Source: Mycocentrospora acerina (Eukaryota > Ascomycota > Dothideomycetes > Pleosporales). From it: 64,000 nucleotides of DNA. The number at the start of each line of letters is the position of its first letter. Positions within the stretch are counted from its first letter, which is position 1. Under the pieces are notes generated by a model. The model saw only the letters and a list, made by a program, of their open reading frames with translations, was not told the origin of the DNA and ran no database searches. Positions 31,101 through 43,438 of this stretch are shown here, piece by piece. A program made the position numbers and the translations under genes. Location: NCBI GenBank assembly GCA_022701365.1, contig JAKUHH010000177.1:992001-1056000 (forward strand), given 5' to 3'.

Positions 31101-33970
31101 TCATCAGCAGAAGGCGGGGTCTGCATTGAACGTACGAGCGGACGAGATGGGCGAACCAGTGCGACTGATCCAGACGCCCAGTCAATCTGAAAGCTTCAGC
31201 TCGGACCCAAGCCAATTACATGCTACGTGTGAATTGTGCGATCTATGGCTGCTGCAGTCGATAAGCGAGACAGATTGGATGGTATGGCTCTTCCATCAAT
31301 TGCGTGGGAAGGCGCTGGGATTGGCGAGTCCATTGCCAATACTAGTAAAGCATCAGTGTAGCAGCGGCAGAGTTTGGACAATGTGGAAACTCGGGCTAAA
31401 AGCGACTGTTATCTAATATTATAGAATCTGACAGAGATTGTATCAATCTAAAAAGTTATTTTCTCAACTACCATAATGTTATTTAATCCCCGTGATGTTG
31501 GGCATCTCTAGCCTAGGCCGTTAGCGCACTCAATTCAACTAAGTGGGCCCCCCGACGACGGACCGCACCTTAAAGCCACTTTTTTTTTAAACGAGCTTGC
31601 CTCGATCTTCTTGATCCTTACGTCTGAAATCCAAAATACAATGACATCATTCTTCACAAACTCGCCATTTCCGTTTTAGATTGTTCGTGATGTCTGCGAA
31701 TTGTTTGCACAAGGCACTCTTTCCAGAGTGTCTTTGACGTGAAATTTGAGTCTTTTGGCTCGACGTTTGCTCACCCATTACTACCATCTTGAAAGTGATG
31801 CACAAGTTCCATGTCGTGTTATAGATGTGTACGTGTCAATCGCTCACGTCGATGTTTACAGGAGTACCTGACCAATTAGCTTTAACTAATCGAATAAATA
31901 TAAACCTTGAGGTGATGAATACCTGTCCGAGACAATGTTGGCAGTCTTGTTGAGAATCAGTGGCAGGGGCGTTCGAACTTTGACAAGTGTAATGTATATC
32001 TCATTCTGATAAGTAATTAGGAACTGCTATGTATATATATAGATGTATCATAAGCTCCGCTCTCTCCTAATTTTACTTCAAGATTCTAGGCCTTTCCTCA
32101 CAGCAAGTTTACTTGCGATAATAGTCCTTGTCATGGTAACACTTGGCGAGCAGCAGCCTACTCCTACTCCTACTCTATAGAACCTGCGTGACTAGAGCTA
32201 CTGTTAACGAGAAGATCTTGATGGAAAGAACATATACCAGAATGTTAGTGAAGACAAGTTTGACCTTCAATATTTGTATGCTTGGGGGGCATCAGGTTTC
32301 ACCTTTTCCATATAGTGAAGGGGTCACGTAGAATCTGCATTAGATCCTTAGCCCTCTTCTCAATCAAAGTGAAGTATATTTTCATACTGAAAGCTTTCTT
32401 GCACACTTCCTCCCTTCAGCTCTCCACATAATCACGGCTTTTAACTTGTATATTCTTAACACACTACTACTTGCTCAATATTATCGATGATGCATCTCAA
32501 ATGTTTACACTTGAATTTTTGCTATGGAAACATTGTCACATTATCATGGTTTCTCGTTTTCGGTGCCCCTCTTTCATGTCGTTCTGCCTCCATCAACCAA
32601 TCTCCCGCTCTTTCACTTTCGCTAACTCCGTGTACAGCCATCAATTGGGTTAGTTATATTTTTAACTCGTTTTCATTACATCGCGTTTACTGCCTGCTTC
32701 TGTATTTCGAGGTTTTGTTTCTTTACCAAATACAGGTCATCAGCAATATTATCAGAGCGGATTAACAAAGGACTTTATTTTCCATCTATCGCGAACGTTC
32801 ATTGCTCCAGCTTGAGTCTGACATTATTATTTTATCTCTATTATTTTTCGAGGAATAATCTCTTCGCATGTATGTACATGTTGAAAAGTAATACAAAAAG
32901 AGAAGACCACGCTATTTCACAGTTTTTGTAACAATTCCACCCATCTTGATCCTCTCATTAATTTTTTTTAGCATGTCTCTGTACCCAGATAGGCCAGAAG
33001 AAACCACTATACTACATAACAAAATCCAATCATCTTCTATCCTAGCCGACCGCAAGATACTTAACTCGCAAACAGTTCAACCTATTCCCACATACCACAC
33101 GTCGACTTCATACCCTACACCTAGTACTGCACCACATACCGAATCTCGACGATGCCAACTACGTAAAGCCCATATAGGGAAGATTCTGCTGAAGAGACAG
33201 TTCTGAAGAAGCAACTCAAAGGAGGAAGAGTAGTAGATGGGATTGTTGATAGAAAGAAGAGAAACATCAGAGATGCAGTTATACGAAACTCCGATACTTA
33301 TCTGAAGAGATGTAACACGGGTATCATTCAGGAGGGGCAATTGTATCATCCTACCACCACTTCTCATGATATGGGAGTGTGCGTGTACTAGAGACTTATG
33401 CTTCTTGCAAAAAAGAATGATATCTTTATAGAATGGGATCTACACCGGGTTCCGGAGTTCAGATTTCTTATCTAATTGAGCCTTCATACACAGGACTGGT
33501 ATACTGTCCTGGAGATTGAACATATCAGTTGATGTCATTCTTGCATTGGTACTCCCGTCGTATTTCCGATCGCCGCGTACGGACAGTCGAACAAACGAAG
33601 GTGAGGCGACCCACCTCAAAAGAAAAAACAGCATTACATTATGATAATGGGTTTGACTATTCCAAAATATCTATTTGCGTGGTATCCAACCTGAAAAGCA
33701 AGAGATATTCCAACTCCAAAGAGTCATGTCAATCTCATATAGTACGTTCACAGAATGGAGACCCACACCCACACAAGCGCTATGCAAAACCCATGAACAT
33801 CCAAAAAGGGAAGCGTTACACAATCCGAAAGCCAAAGATGAAGACGTCCAATTTCGCCTGCAACCAGCCAGGTTCCCAAAACCAATGCCAAATCTCAACA
33901 CTCGGAGACACGTAAAACATCACACGAACGCCGGAGTAAGCGTATCCCTGAGCCAGGGGTCTGAAGGATT
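28101..33970. other. 5.9-kb gene-poor interval
   Basis: Between eL28 and alpha-actinin stop codons. All ORFs are shorter than about 130 codons and none shows a domain, a conserved motif or convincing splice partners. GC drops and AT-rich DNA prevails from roughly 31.4 to 33.9 kb. A CTACTC run occurs near 32156-32174. I looked for tRNA box B motifs, 5S rRNA and transposase or reverse-transcriptase motifs and recognised none. It could hold ncRNA, lineage-specific short genes or decayed repeats. Confidence 0.45.
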
Positions 33971-36108
33971 CTACCCGCCGTTAACAAGGCCGTTACTGTT
34001 CTTCGCGCTCATGTAGCGCTCCATGTAGGTGATGTAGTCGAATTTTTGCAAGTCACGATCCTCTTGCATATCAGGTCCCTTGTGTTCGGGCATAGAAGCG
34101 AGAAGATCTTCAATGACTTCATCGGGGACAAGGGAGTGTCGAAGGTCCATTTCTGTGACGTAAGGCTGATTCATGTTAGTAGAGAGTAGTTGTATACATG
34201 AGGGGTAGGTCTTTACCTTGCCATCAGCGACTTCTTTGAAAGATTCAAAGACCTGCTCAGCAGTGTTCTGGTCTTCTGTTTCATCAACCATGAATCGAAT
34301 GAACTGTTCAAATGTCACAAAGTCGCGACCACCACTTGTCTCGCGAAACTTTTCATGCATCTCCTCTTCGTCGTACACGAGACCTAAACTCGCCAACGCC
34401 GCCGAGAATTCCAGTTCTGCCAAAGAGTTTGACAAGTCGCGATCAAAGTGTCTGAAGACGGATTCAAACTCCTCAAGTTGAATCGGTGTAAGATTTGTCA
34501 TGTTCCGGGCGACCATCTGATTTTCCAAGAAGGCGAGTTTCTTAGAGACAGAGTTACGCACCAGGCCTAACTCGTACTCCAGCTCATCGTAGGTGTAGGT
34601 TGTGAAATCGTTTTCCTCAATATTTGCCTGGGCGCATTGTTCGTCGATAGAGGCTATGAGGTTCAAATACTCGTCCAATGGCGAGAGAGATTTGCTAATC
34701 TCTTTGGTGTGCTCCAGCTGATCTTCGACCTCCCCTTCCAGTGCAGATATTGAAGTTGACAGCGTGTTGAGTGCCAGAGCAAAATCGTTTGCTTTATCAG
34801 CGAACGATTTGCGGAGTGCATTTTTAATATCCCGAATCGTCTCATTGATGATCTGGGATCGGTCGCGTTCAGATTTCATCAGGCCTGTCCATGCTGTGTC
34901 CAAAGCTTCCAAACTCAATTCTGCTGGCGGGTCGTATGGCCGCAGTCGGTATGTAGCCAACTTTGTTTTGATATTCCCCAAAAGTCCGACTAGATCAGAT
35001 TTCTCTGCCACCCAATTCCGCTTGCTCTTGCGCTTCCATGCTGTAAATTCTGTCGACTGTTTCCTGGCATCTGTGTAGGTACCATCGAATGTAGCCTCCT
35101 CCCACTCTGTCTTCTGCCTAGCGATTTGTGCAAGGAGTTCGCGCATGCGCTTTTCAAAGTCGTTTTGCATCTGCCATGCTCCCTGCATGTTTTGCACAAA
35201 CTTCTCAACGCGACGGCCGGCATTCTCCACTCGCTCCATCTGTGAGAAGGCGTGGAACCAGTAGGCGATGTATGTCATCAGGGATCGTTCGTCGGGCTTG
35301 GCGACGTCACACACGTCTTCCACGTCGAGGAGATCGGGAATACCAATTTCCTTGGAAGCAATGTCGAAGGCGAGCTGCATGTTTCCGCGGTGGTCGCTCT
35401 TGTCGAGGCTATCATAATCGATAAGGTCGGGGCGGTGGATGTCGAGGAGAGCGCAGCTGTTGTGATTATTAGTTGTATACTCGCCGAAGAACAATCGGTA
35501 CCCACAATGCCAGTCCATCGTTCCAGCTGCTCGAGAAGTCCCTAACTTCGACCTCGTCATAGCAAGCCGTTTTCCGTTGACACCACAGCAAGAGACCCTC
35601 TTTAGCGCTCAGACCCTCTTCGCTGATGTCACTAATGGTGAAGCGCAGAATGAGGGTCCAGATCAGGCCCAGTATGATCTTGCTGTTGCCATCGACGACA
35701 TCTTCTGCGCCAATATTGGTCATCTGGATGCCCCGGCTCCGGATGTAGTCGAGCGATTTGTTGACATTCTCAAACTTCTGCACCCGTAGCTTTGGGCGAG
35801 AGGCATAGCGACCGAGAGACTCGTTGCTAAGGATCTCGAGTAGGTGGATGAGGATGATCTGGGGGAGCATTAGTAACAGCATCCTGGTGATGTGCAGACG
35901 GGGGAGGGGCACGCACGCCGTCAGAGAGGTCGGTGATCAGGTCGCCAATCTCGACTTCCCGCGTCTTGAGTTTGCTGTTCAACCTGTGGTCGCGCGATCA
36001 GCATCGTGCTATGTCATGCAGTCGTTCCTAGTTGTGGGGGAGGGATGCGCACCACTTGGTGAATGTCTTCTGTTGGACCTTTACCCATTGCTGCTCAAGC
36101 GGCGCCAT
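33971..36108 (-). CDS. Alpha-actinin (actin cross-linking protein)
   Basis: Antiparallel dimeric F-actin cross-linker used at septation rings and hyphal tips. Exons (descending): 36108-36053, 35983-35917, 35858-35506, 35456-34217 and 34165-33971. The product is 636 aa, the usual size of the short fungal form. CH1 is about residues 8-115 (starting WVKVQQKTFTKWLNSKL), CH2 about 125-230 (ISEEGLSAKEGLLLWCQRKT, then NDGLAFCALLDIHRPDLIDY across a junction). A reduced spectrin-like rod follows (about 250-490), and the C-terminus has EF-hand-type motifs (FDRDLSNSLAELEF near 515). All introns are 49-69 bp; the last one (34166-34216, 51 bp) is a multiple of three without a stop, so it is invisible in the raw frame, but removing it joins ADGK to PYVTEMDLRHSLVPDE as expected. 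Confidence 0.93.
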
Positions 36109-36542
36109 GTTGGGCTGTGTGCATCAGGACTGGCAGAGATAGCGAGCGCATGCAAGTAGGAATACGTCCAAAGGTAGCGATGCTTGCTGCTGTTTGTTGG
36201 CGCTGGTTGTTTTTGGCAGCCAAACAATCGATGGCGGGCGCCGACTCGGCTGTCAGCTGCGGGGCCCCTGAGCCCTGGTTCGAGGGCTTGCTGATCGCTG
36301 GTCCCTTGTCACGCTCTCGTTGGCCTAAATTTCTTCTTACCACATCAAACACGTCCGCCAGTCTTCGTTGAAAGCGTCCCAGAACTACAGTCACGTCGAT
36401 TTGAAAGGGGAAGTACAGCGCGTGCAGGCCGTTTTGACTTGACTGCACTCGCACTCGTTTGCCGCTGCCTCGTGGGGCGCATGAACTCCCAGAAGCCGTC
36501 ACCGCACCTAGATTGGTCATTCCATTCGCCCTTGCCTGCATC
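36109..36542. promoter_or_regulatory. Bidirectional promoter alpha-actinin / antiporter
   Basis: 434 bp between divergent ATGs. No specific motif is claimed. Confidence 0.45.
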
Positions 36543-38458
36543 ATGGCTGTCGTCGCGTCTGAGACGGCCGCATCTTTGCCCTATCATGAGCCCGGAACAG
36601 TCACCATCCTGGTTCAAACATCCTTCTTGCTTCTGCTTAATGTTGTCAATGCGGTCCTCGACAGAGTCTTGTATTGCGGACTGCTTGGGCAAGTCTTGAT
36701 TGGCATCGCCTGGGGAACGCCAGGTGCTAAATGGCTGTCGGTCAATGCCGAAGACACAGTTGTCCAACTAGGCTACCTCGGTCTAATCTTGCTCGTATAT
36801 GAAGGTTTGTTTATTCTCCGTTCGTCCACATTGCCGTATACGACGTCCTTGTGAGATGAGATTGCCCTAAAGCTCGTGTGACAGCTATGAATTATTGTAA
36901 CATCTGAGACGGAAGATACGACCATCAAAATCAGGCTGACAATCAACCAGGCGGTCTGCACACTTCATTCCAGTCTCTCAAAGCTAACCTTCTTCTCTCT
37001 TTCGGTGTTGCCTTGACTGGAATTGCGGTTCCCATTGGCCTCTCGTACACTCTTCAAGGACTGCTCGATGCGTCTCCGGTACAGGCATTCGCCGCGGGTG
37101 CAGCACTATGTTCAACCAGTCTGGGTACTACTTTCACAGTCCTGGGATCTAGTGGCCTTTCATCCTCTCGACTCGGCGTCGTCCTGACTAGCGCAGCGAT
37201 GATGGATGATGTTGTCGGGCTCGTCATGGTTCAAGTCATCTCCAATTTGGGAGACGACAATTTCAGTTGGATTACTGTCGTACGCCCTGTTCTTGTCTCT
37301 GCCGCTTTTGCTGTCATTGCCCCGCTTGTTTGTCTATTCCTTGTTCAACCCGCCACGGTACAGCTGAACACATATCGTGAGGCTAATCCAACTGCGAAAC
37401 TCAACAAGATTTTTGAAAACTCTCAAGCAGCATTTGCTATTCACACGCTACTTCTCATCTGCCTCGTGACTAGTGCTACATATGCTGGAACGTCCAACCT
37501 GTTCGCTGCTTATATTGCAGGAGCAACTATCAGTTGGTGGGACTCAGAAGTACCTCATGCTTTGCTTCGTGCAGAGACCGCTCAGAGCGAGCCAGTTCGG
37601 GCACAGAATCACGAAGTTGTCGCTAGCTCCGAAGAGGACCCCTCACACGAAGAACCTCTCCCCAAGGGTTCTACCAGTGCCTTGGGTGTTGCGTCCAGTG
37701 CAGGACCTGGAGAGACGGCCACAGTCCAAGATGATAATCTTTCACTCCATCCTCAAGTTAAGCATGACGGAAGTCAGACATGTGGAACAGCTATTTATCA
37801 ACATTACTATCACGAAGCGGTCTCCAAAATCCTGCAACCGCTCTTCTTTGCTTCTGTTGGTTTTTCTATTCCAATCACTCGCATGTTCAAGAGCTCTATT
37901 ATCTGGAGAGGTGTTGTTTACACAGTCCTCATGACCTTTGCAAAACTAGTTTGCGGTCTATGGCTGGTCAGGTTCTCCGGTACTCCAGGCAGAGAAACCA
38001 TAAGTAGGCTGATGGCTAGGATGAAGCTACCATCGACAGCTCACTTCTGGGGAAGGAGCGATACAGCCACGTCACCAACTCAGACAGAGACTGCCAGCTC
38101 TGCTGAGGCATCGACACCAGCACCGGTCCGCGAGCCACGAAGCTCACCCAACCCACCAAAACCATTCTCCCTTCATCCACCTCTCATCCTTGCGCTTGCG
38201 ATGTGTGCCCGAGGGGAGATTGGTTTCCTCATCTCTGGTGTCGCCGAGTCTAACGGAGTTTTCTCGTCTTCTGGGAAAACTAGTGATCAACCATCAGACA
38301 TTTTCTTGGTTGTCACTTGGGCAATCGTCCTCTGCACTATTATTGGTCCACTCGGTGTCGGCTTATCTGTTCGAAGAGTGAAGAAGCTACAGGAACGGAA
38401 GAATAAGCAACAAGAAGGTTCCGGAAGAGACGTGCTAGGCGTGTGGGGCGTGGAGTGA
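36543..38458 (+). CDS. Monovalent cation/proton antiporter (Na+/H+ exchanger domain)
   Basis: Integral membrane exchanger of the CPA superfamily, 589 aa. Exons 36543-36804 and 36951-38458; the 146-bp intron (GTTTGT...AACCAG, CTGAC branch) joins LLVYEG to GLHTSFQSLKANLL. About ten to twelve hydrophobic segments are visible, including VALTGIAVPIGLSYTLQGLL, the core LGTTFTVLGSSGLSSSRLG, and MMDDVVGLVMVQVI, whose paired Asp residues fit the ion-binding site of KefB/NhaA-fold exchangers. A hydrophilic Ser/Glu-rich loop (about residues 350-430) interrupts the membrane domain, and a second lies near 495-540. The C-terminus is short and basic (RRVKKLQERKNKQQ). ATG 36543 was used because the upstream open frame has no other ATG. 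Ion preference and membrane are not determinable here. Confidence 0.85.
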
Positions 38459-39928
38459 GAGAAAGTATCGCGGATCTATAGAGTCGCGTTGCAGGAGGGA
38501 TTGTATACTCAATGCGGGTGTTATCGTCGTTGTCCCAGACCTTCATAGTCAGATGTTAGCGTTAGAATTTGTCGTCACTATTTGTGTCAATGCAAGGCCC
38601 CGAGACGAGGAGATATGTTTTTGTTTATGGGAAACTATGCGGAAGTGTCGAGGGGTGGATGAAACATGGCAAGGTGTTAGAGTGGAACGGAACGTCACAA
38701 CATGGCATGACGCCTGTATGTGTTCATCGACACACTATATTGTTGGCCACGGTATTGGGACTGTAGTGGGCAGGTAAGGACCATGGTTACGATGTGGCCG
38801 CTATAGACTAGTAGTGACAACTGACATCATATTGCAAATTGACTATTTTCGGACGCTATCCATAAAACGAGCAACCAACAAATGTCAAGACGGCGTGCAG
38901 GATAACTTTCTCCGTGTGTTTCCAGGCCGCGGTGGCAAAGTTTGTCGTGCAACATGGACTCGTTTCAGGGGGACGGTCGATTCCACAAACCTCGTCGTGA
39001 AACGCTAAGATGGCGATTGGTGACGGGCGGGAGCCATGGCTGACGCCCGTAGCCCTGCACCTGTCGTTGTCGCGCCTGCGCGTGAGACGCATCCTCCAGG
39101 CTGCGGTGTGCGCTTCTCCGCCAGCGTTTTAATAGCCGTTGCTGCCAACAATTTTTCCCTTGCCTCCCCCACGAGCCGGTGACTAGCTAATGCGAGTCGA
39201 TTGGCTCAGATGCACTCGACTGACGGGTGAGAGTCAGGGTGCCATCACGTGTCCCTCATCTCGCCCTGGTGCAGTCCCTCGAACCTAGCCGCTGGTGGGT
39301 TGCATGCATCGACCCCAACCACACGGATCCACCCCGTTACCTACTGAGCGCCCTCGTCCTTTTCGCTGCGAGCATCCTCCTCTTGTTCAAGAGCACTGCG
39401 TCTCCTGTGTTTGTGTTTGTGTGCATGTGTGCAGACTCGGCGACGGATTCCACGCTCGGTGCGCATTGAAGCTTCGATTGGTAGCAGCACCCGCCTCCAC
39501 GCCTGATTGCTCTCCCGGTGCAGCGCAGCCCGACACCGCTGCTTACTCCTCGCGACTCACCACGGCCATTTTTGCTCCTTTTGACTCTAGAGGATTCCTG
39601 GCGGTGACAGCTGCTCGTCGTCCTGCCCCGCCTGCCCGCTCCACGACCGCTCCGCCCCCGCCATTCACCGCATCGCCTGGCCGCGACCAGAGACACCAAT
39701 ACGCCCAGTTGCTATTGTGCCCCCTGCGACGCTGTAGGCCTGCTGTTTGGATGATAGTTCTGCCAAGTGAGTACACCTGCGACGCTTCCCCGTTCCGCAC
39801 GCAGCAGCTTCCTGCATGCACAGCTGTCCACGCCCAAGTCGAGTTCCTACCCCAGCAGGCCCGAATACCACTCGCCCACGCACCCACCACCTACCAGCAA
39901 TCACCCAGCTGACAGCGCACTCTTCAGA
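38459..39928. promoter_or_regulatory. Intergenic region and probable 5' UTR of CLA4
   Basis: 1.47 kb. The 3' part is probably transcribed leader: at 39767-39801 a GTGAGT donor and a CGCAG-type acceptor outline a possible 5' UTR intron. A CACGTG core lies at 39246-39251. No separate gene is supported. Confidence 0.4.
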
Positions 39929-42550
39929 ATGTATTCACGCGAACAATTTGTGGACACCCGTCCCGCGCCGCGACCTCCTCCACGTCTTGCCCTGACTCCA
40001 AACACCAGCAACACGCTGCCTGGCAACATGGCTGGGCTGAGCATGCAGTCGCCTGCCTTCAGCAACGGCTCACAGATGTCCATCTCCCGCTCACAGACTG
40101 AGCGGAGCGTCTCGTCCACAGCCGTGGTAAAAGAAGGTATGGTCAAGGTCAAGGATGAGGGTCTATTCAAGTCCTTTGTTTGGGCAGACCGGTGGCTGGT
40201 GCTGCGCGAGTTTGAATTAAACTTCTTCAAGAGCCCCAACGCCTCCAAGGTGTCGAACACGATTCAGTTGCGAGACATTCTTGGTGTTGAGCGATCCGAC
40301 ACGCAGCCGCTCTCTTTTGAGATTACAAGATCTCTAGCTTCAAACAAAGGCTCTTCTCCTCCTCGCGATGGGCCTACGAAAATCATCACATGCAAAGTTG
40401 AGACAGACGACGATGTCTACTCTTGGATCGACAGCATATATCAGCGCTGTCCCAGCATGGGCGGAGTCAGCAACCCTACCAATTTCACTCACAGGGTACA
40501 CGTTGGGTTTGATCCTAACAGTGGAGCTTTTGTTGGCTTACCTGTGGAATGGGAGAAGCTTCTCACAGCCTCGGCTCTTACCAAAGATGATTATGCAAAG
40601 AACCCCAAGGCTGTGCTCGAGGTTCTTGAGTTTTATACCGAGAAGCTCGTCAAGCGATCCGAGGATCCCCAACAATACTCCAGTCTTACCCCTACTCCAT
40701 CTGTAAACTCTGGGTCGGAGAAGCAGCTTGGTTATGGCAGCAGCGGAAACTCGGTTGTCCCCCCACGCCCTGCTCCTCCGGGTCAGTATCAGCGCAAGGA
40801 CAGCTACAGTGCTCGCCAAAATAGCCCCCCAGGATCCGGATACTCATCGTCTCAAAATTCTGCACAGCAAGATAGATATGACCAGGAGAGACGACGACAA
40901 GAAGAGCAAGTACGAATGCAGCGTGAGAGAGAGCGTCAAAAGCAGTATGAGCAGCAACGGGAACGCGAGGAGCTGGCTGCATACAATGCTTCCTTACCTC
41001 AGAAGAAGCTTCCCATAGCACAGCAAGAGATTGGTGGCGGTGGCTACGAATCACGGGATACTAGTCCATCTGGGCAGCAGCGATATAATCCAAGTCGCGC
41101 GCCGCCTTCAACGCCAGCACCGGCTCCCAAAACTCAGCAGCCTCCGGGGTCTCTACGCCAAATGGCGGCTCAGCGCACCGCACCTTCCGCACCACGACAG
41201 CAGAACAGTGGTGCTTATAGCACCTCGCCTTCGTCTAAATCGTCTACCACACAGCCGCAACGTCCACCTGTTCAGCCCAGTGCTAGCTATCAAGGCTCGA
41301 GAGATCAGGTTCCGCAAGTTCGTGCCGCGAATGGTCAGCAGCAACAGCAAAAGCAGTATCAAGGCTCGTCTGCTGCGCCTAAGCCTCTAAACGTTGCAAA
41401 GCCTTCTGGAACGCCCGCCAGCGATGCTGTTAAGAAGGCTGAACAAGCACTTACGAGTAAACCCAAGGAGGAGACTCCTCGCAAGGACGTGCGCATGTCA
41501 AGCATGTCCGAGAGCGAAGTCATGGCTAAGCTTCGTGAGGTGGTGTCAAAGGAACGCCCACTAGAGTCGTATAACAAACAAAAGAAGATTGGCCAAGGTG
41601 CCAGTGGCTCTGTCTATGTTGCTCGTATTCGCGAAGGTGCTACCTCGCCGACTGCCCGGAGGATTCTCCAAGAGAACGGTCCACGTGCTCAAGTCGCCAT
41701 CAAGCAGATGGATCTCCGCAATCAGCCGCGCAAGGAACTTATTGTGAACGAAATTATCGTCATGAAGGACAGCAAGCACCCTAATATTGTCAACTTTTTG
41801 GACGCCTTCTTGCAAGAGGAGCAGTCAGAACTTTGGGTGGTTATGGAGTTTATGGAGGGCGGAGCTTTGACTGATGTCATTGACAATAACCCTACCATCA
41901 CTGAAGACCAGATTGCCACTATTTGCTTCGAGGTGAGTTCTCTTTGCCGATTCGTATAAATTTGTTTACTAATCCGAATTAGACTTGCAAAGGTCTTGAG
42001 CATTTGCACAACCAAAACATCATTCACAGAGATATTAAGAGTGACAATGTTTTGCTCGACGGCCGAGGCAACGTCAAGATCAGTACGTTCGCTCTGACTT
42101 CCTGTTCTGCATAACCTCTTTTGCTAATCTTCAACAGCGGATTTTGGTTTCTGTGCCAAGCTTACTGAGCAGCGCAGCAAGCGTGCCACCATGGTCGGAA
42201 CACCATACTGGATGGCACCCGAAGTCGTCAAGCAAAAGGAGTACGGTAATAAGGTTGATATCTGGTCTCTAGGTATCATGGCTATCGAGATGATTGAGTC
42301 TGAGCCCCCGTACCTTAATGAGGAACCGCTCAAGGCTCTGTACCTCATTGCCACCAATGGTACCCCGCGTCTCAAGAAGCCAGACAAGCTGTCTAAGGAA
42401 CTTAAGGCATTCCTGTCAGTCTGTCTCTGCGTCGATGTCAAGTCACGAGCCAGTGCTGGCGAGCTGATCAGCCACGACTTCTTGAAGAGCGGCTGCAGCC
42501 TAGGAAGCTTGTCCCAATTGCTCAACTTCAGGAAGAATGGAAGCCACTAG
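39929..42550 (+). CDS. CLA4: p21-activated kinase Cla4 (PH-CRIB-kinase)
   Basis: Cdc42/Rac effector kinase of the Ste20/PAK group, acting at sites of polarised growth and septation. Exons 39929-41932, 41983-42082 and 42138-42550; product 838 aa. A PH domain spans about residues 68-170 (KEGMVKVKDEGLFKSFVWADRWLVLRE split over the window). A CRIB/PBD motif starts near 181 (VSNPTNFTHRVHVGFDP). A long Gln/Pro/Ser-rich linker follows, then the kinase domain about 550-815 with GQGASGSVY, the VAIK lysine, HRDIKSDN, TDFGFCAKL, and GTPYWMAPE. PH plus CRIB plus kinase distinguishes Cla4 from Ste20. Introns of 50 and 55 bp fall inside the kinase domain. The first ATG of the open frame was chosen; the frame extends upstream to 39767 only without ATG. 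Confidence 0.95.
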
Positions 42551-43438
42551 AAGAGTGATTTTGGACAATGAAGAAGGAAGTAGCCGCTGAAGCAAGGCTG
42601 CTGCTGAAAATTTTCCTTTGCATCACTGGACCTGGAACTTGAGCGATACCCTTTACATGTATATCTTCGTTAATCAGCACTCTTGACATATCGATTGGAT
42701 GGGTTCTTTGCTCTTTACCGCAGAATGATGAATACACGACCCAACACCCACAAAAAAACTTTGCACAAGTGCTAGCGAGCAAGCGACGGAGCGATTTTTC
42801 ACATCTGCTGGTAAAGAAGAAACACGTCTGATCACTCAGCCTTTGTTCTTTATCGCTGGATAGTGTACATGTGGAGTTTTGCGAAGGCGCTATTGGTGTT
42901 TTCTGATTTTGGATGCACTATTGGAATCTTTCCTTTGGTTTTTCTCGCGAGAAGGTCTATCGATATATTAGTGTGTAAACCCTGCTGTGTTGGGCGATGA
43001 AATCATTGCGTTGAATGAAATTGAATCATATCTTGGCGAAACGTGTCTACAGTGAAAAGAAGCTGCTTGGAGAGACGACCATGACTTTTCAACTCCGATG
43101 GTTTGGCTGTGGTGAGTTCTCTGTGAAAATCAGATCTTACCGTACGTGACTGATATAGAAAACCCAAGTAACAAGGTAGTTTGTGTCGTCTGTCCTGTCC
43201 TTACTTTTGGATCAGGTACTCAATTGAGTGTTGATGAACCAGCATTGAGCGAAGTAATACTGGATGGAATTGATGTTCAGTTACGCGCTGCCTGATCATT
43301 CCACTTATAGCTAGAAGGTGAAAGATTGCTCATTCTAGATCACGCTGGGTCCAGCAATATGATTGTACACGAGATGGATGCTGCTGGAAATCAATAGGTG
43401 TTTATTCATGAGACACGTATCAAGGACCCGTCTTTGGA
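42551..43438. other. Convergent 3' intergenic region CLA4 / SDR
   Basis: About 890 bp, mostly CLA4 3' UTR and downstream DNA. No ORF with support. Confidence 0.45.

Noticed and set aside
30737..31129. 130-aa + strand ORF in the 28-34 kb desert
   Set aside because: No domain or conserved pattern and no plausible neighbouring exon.
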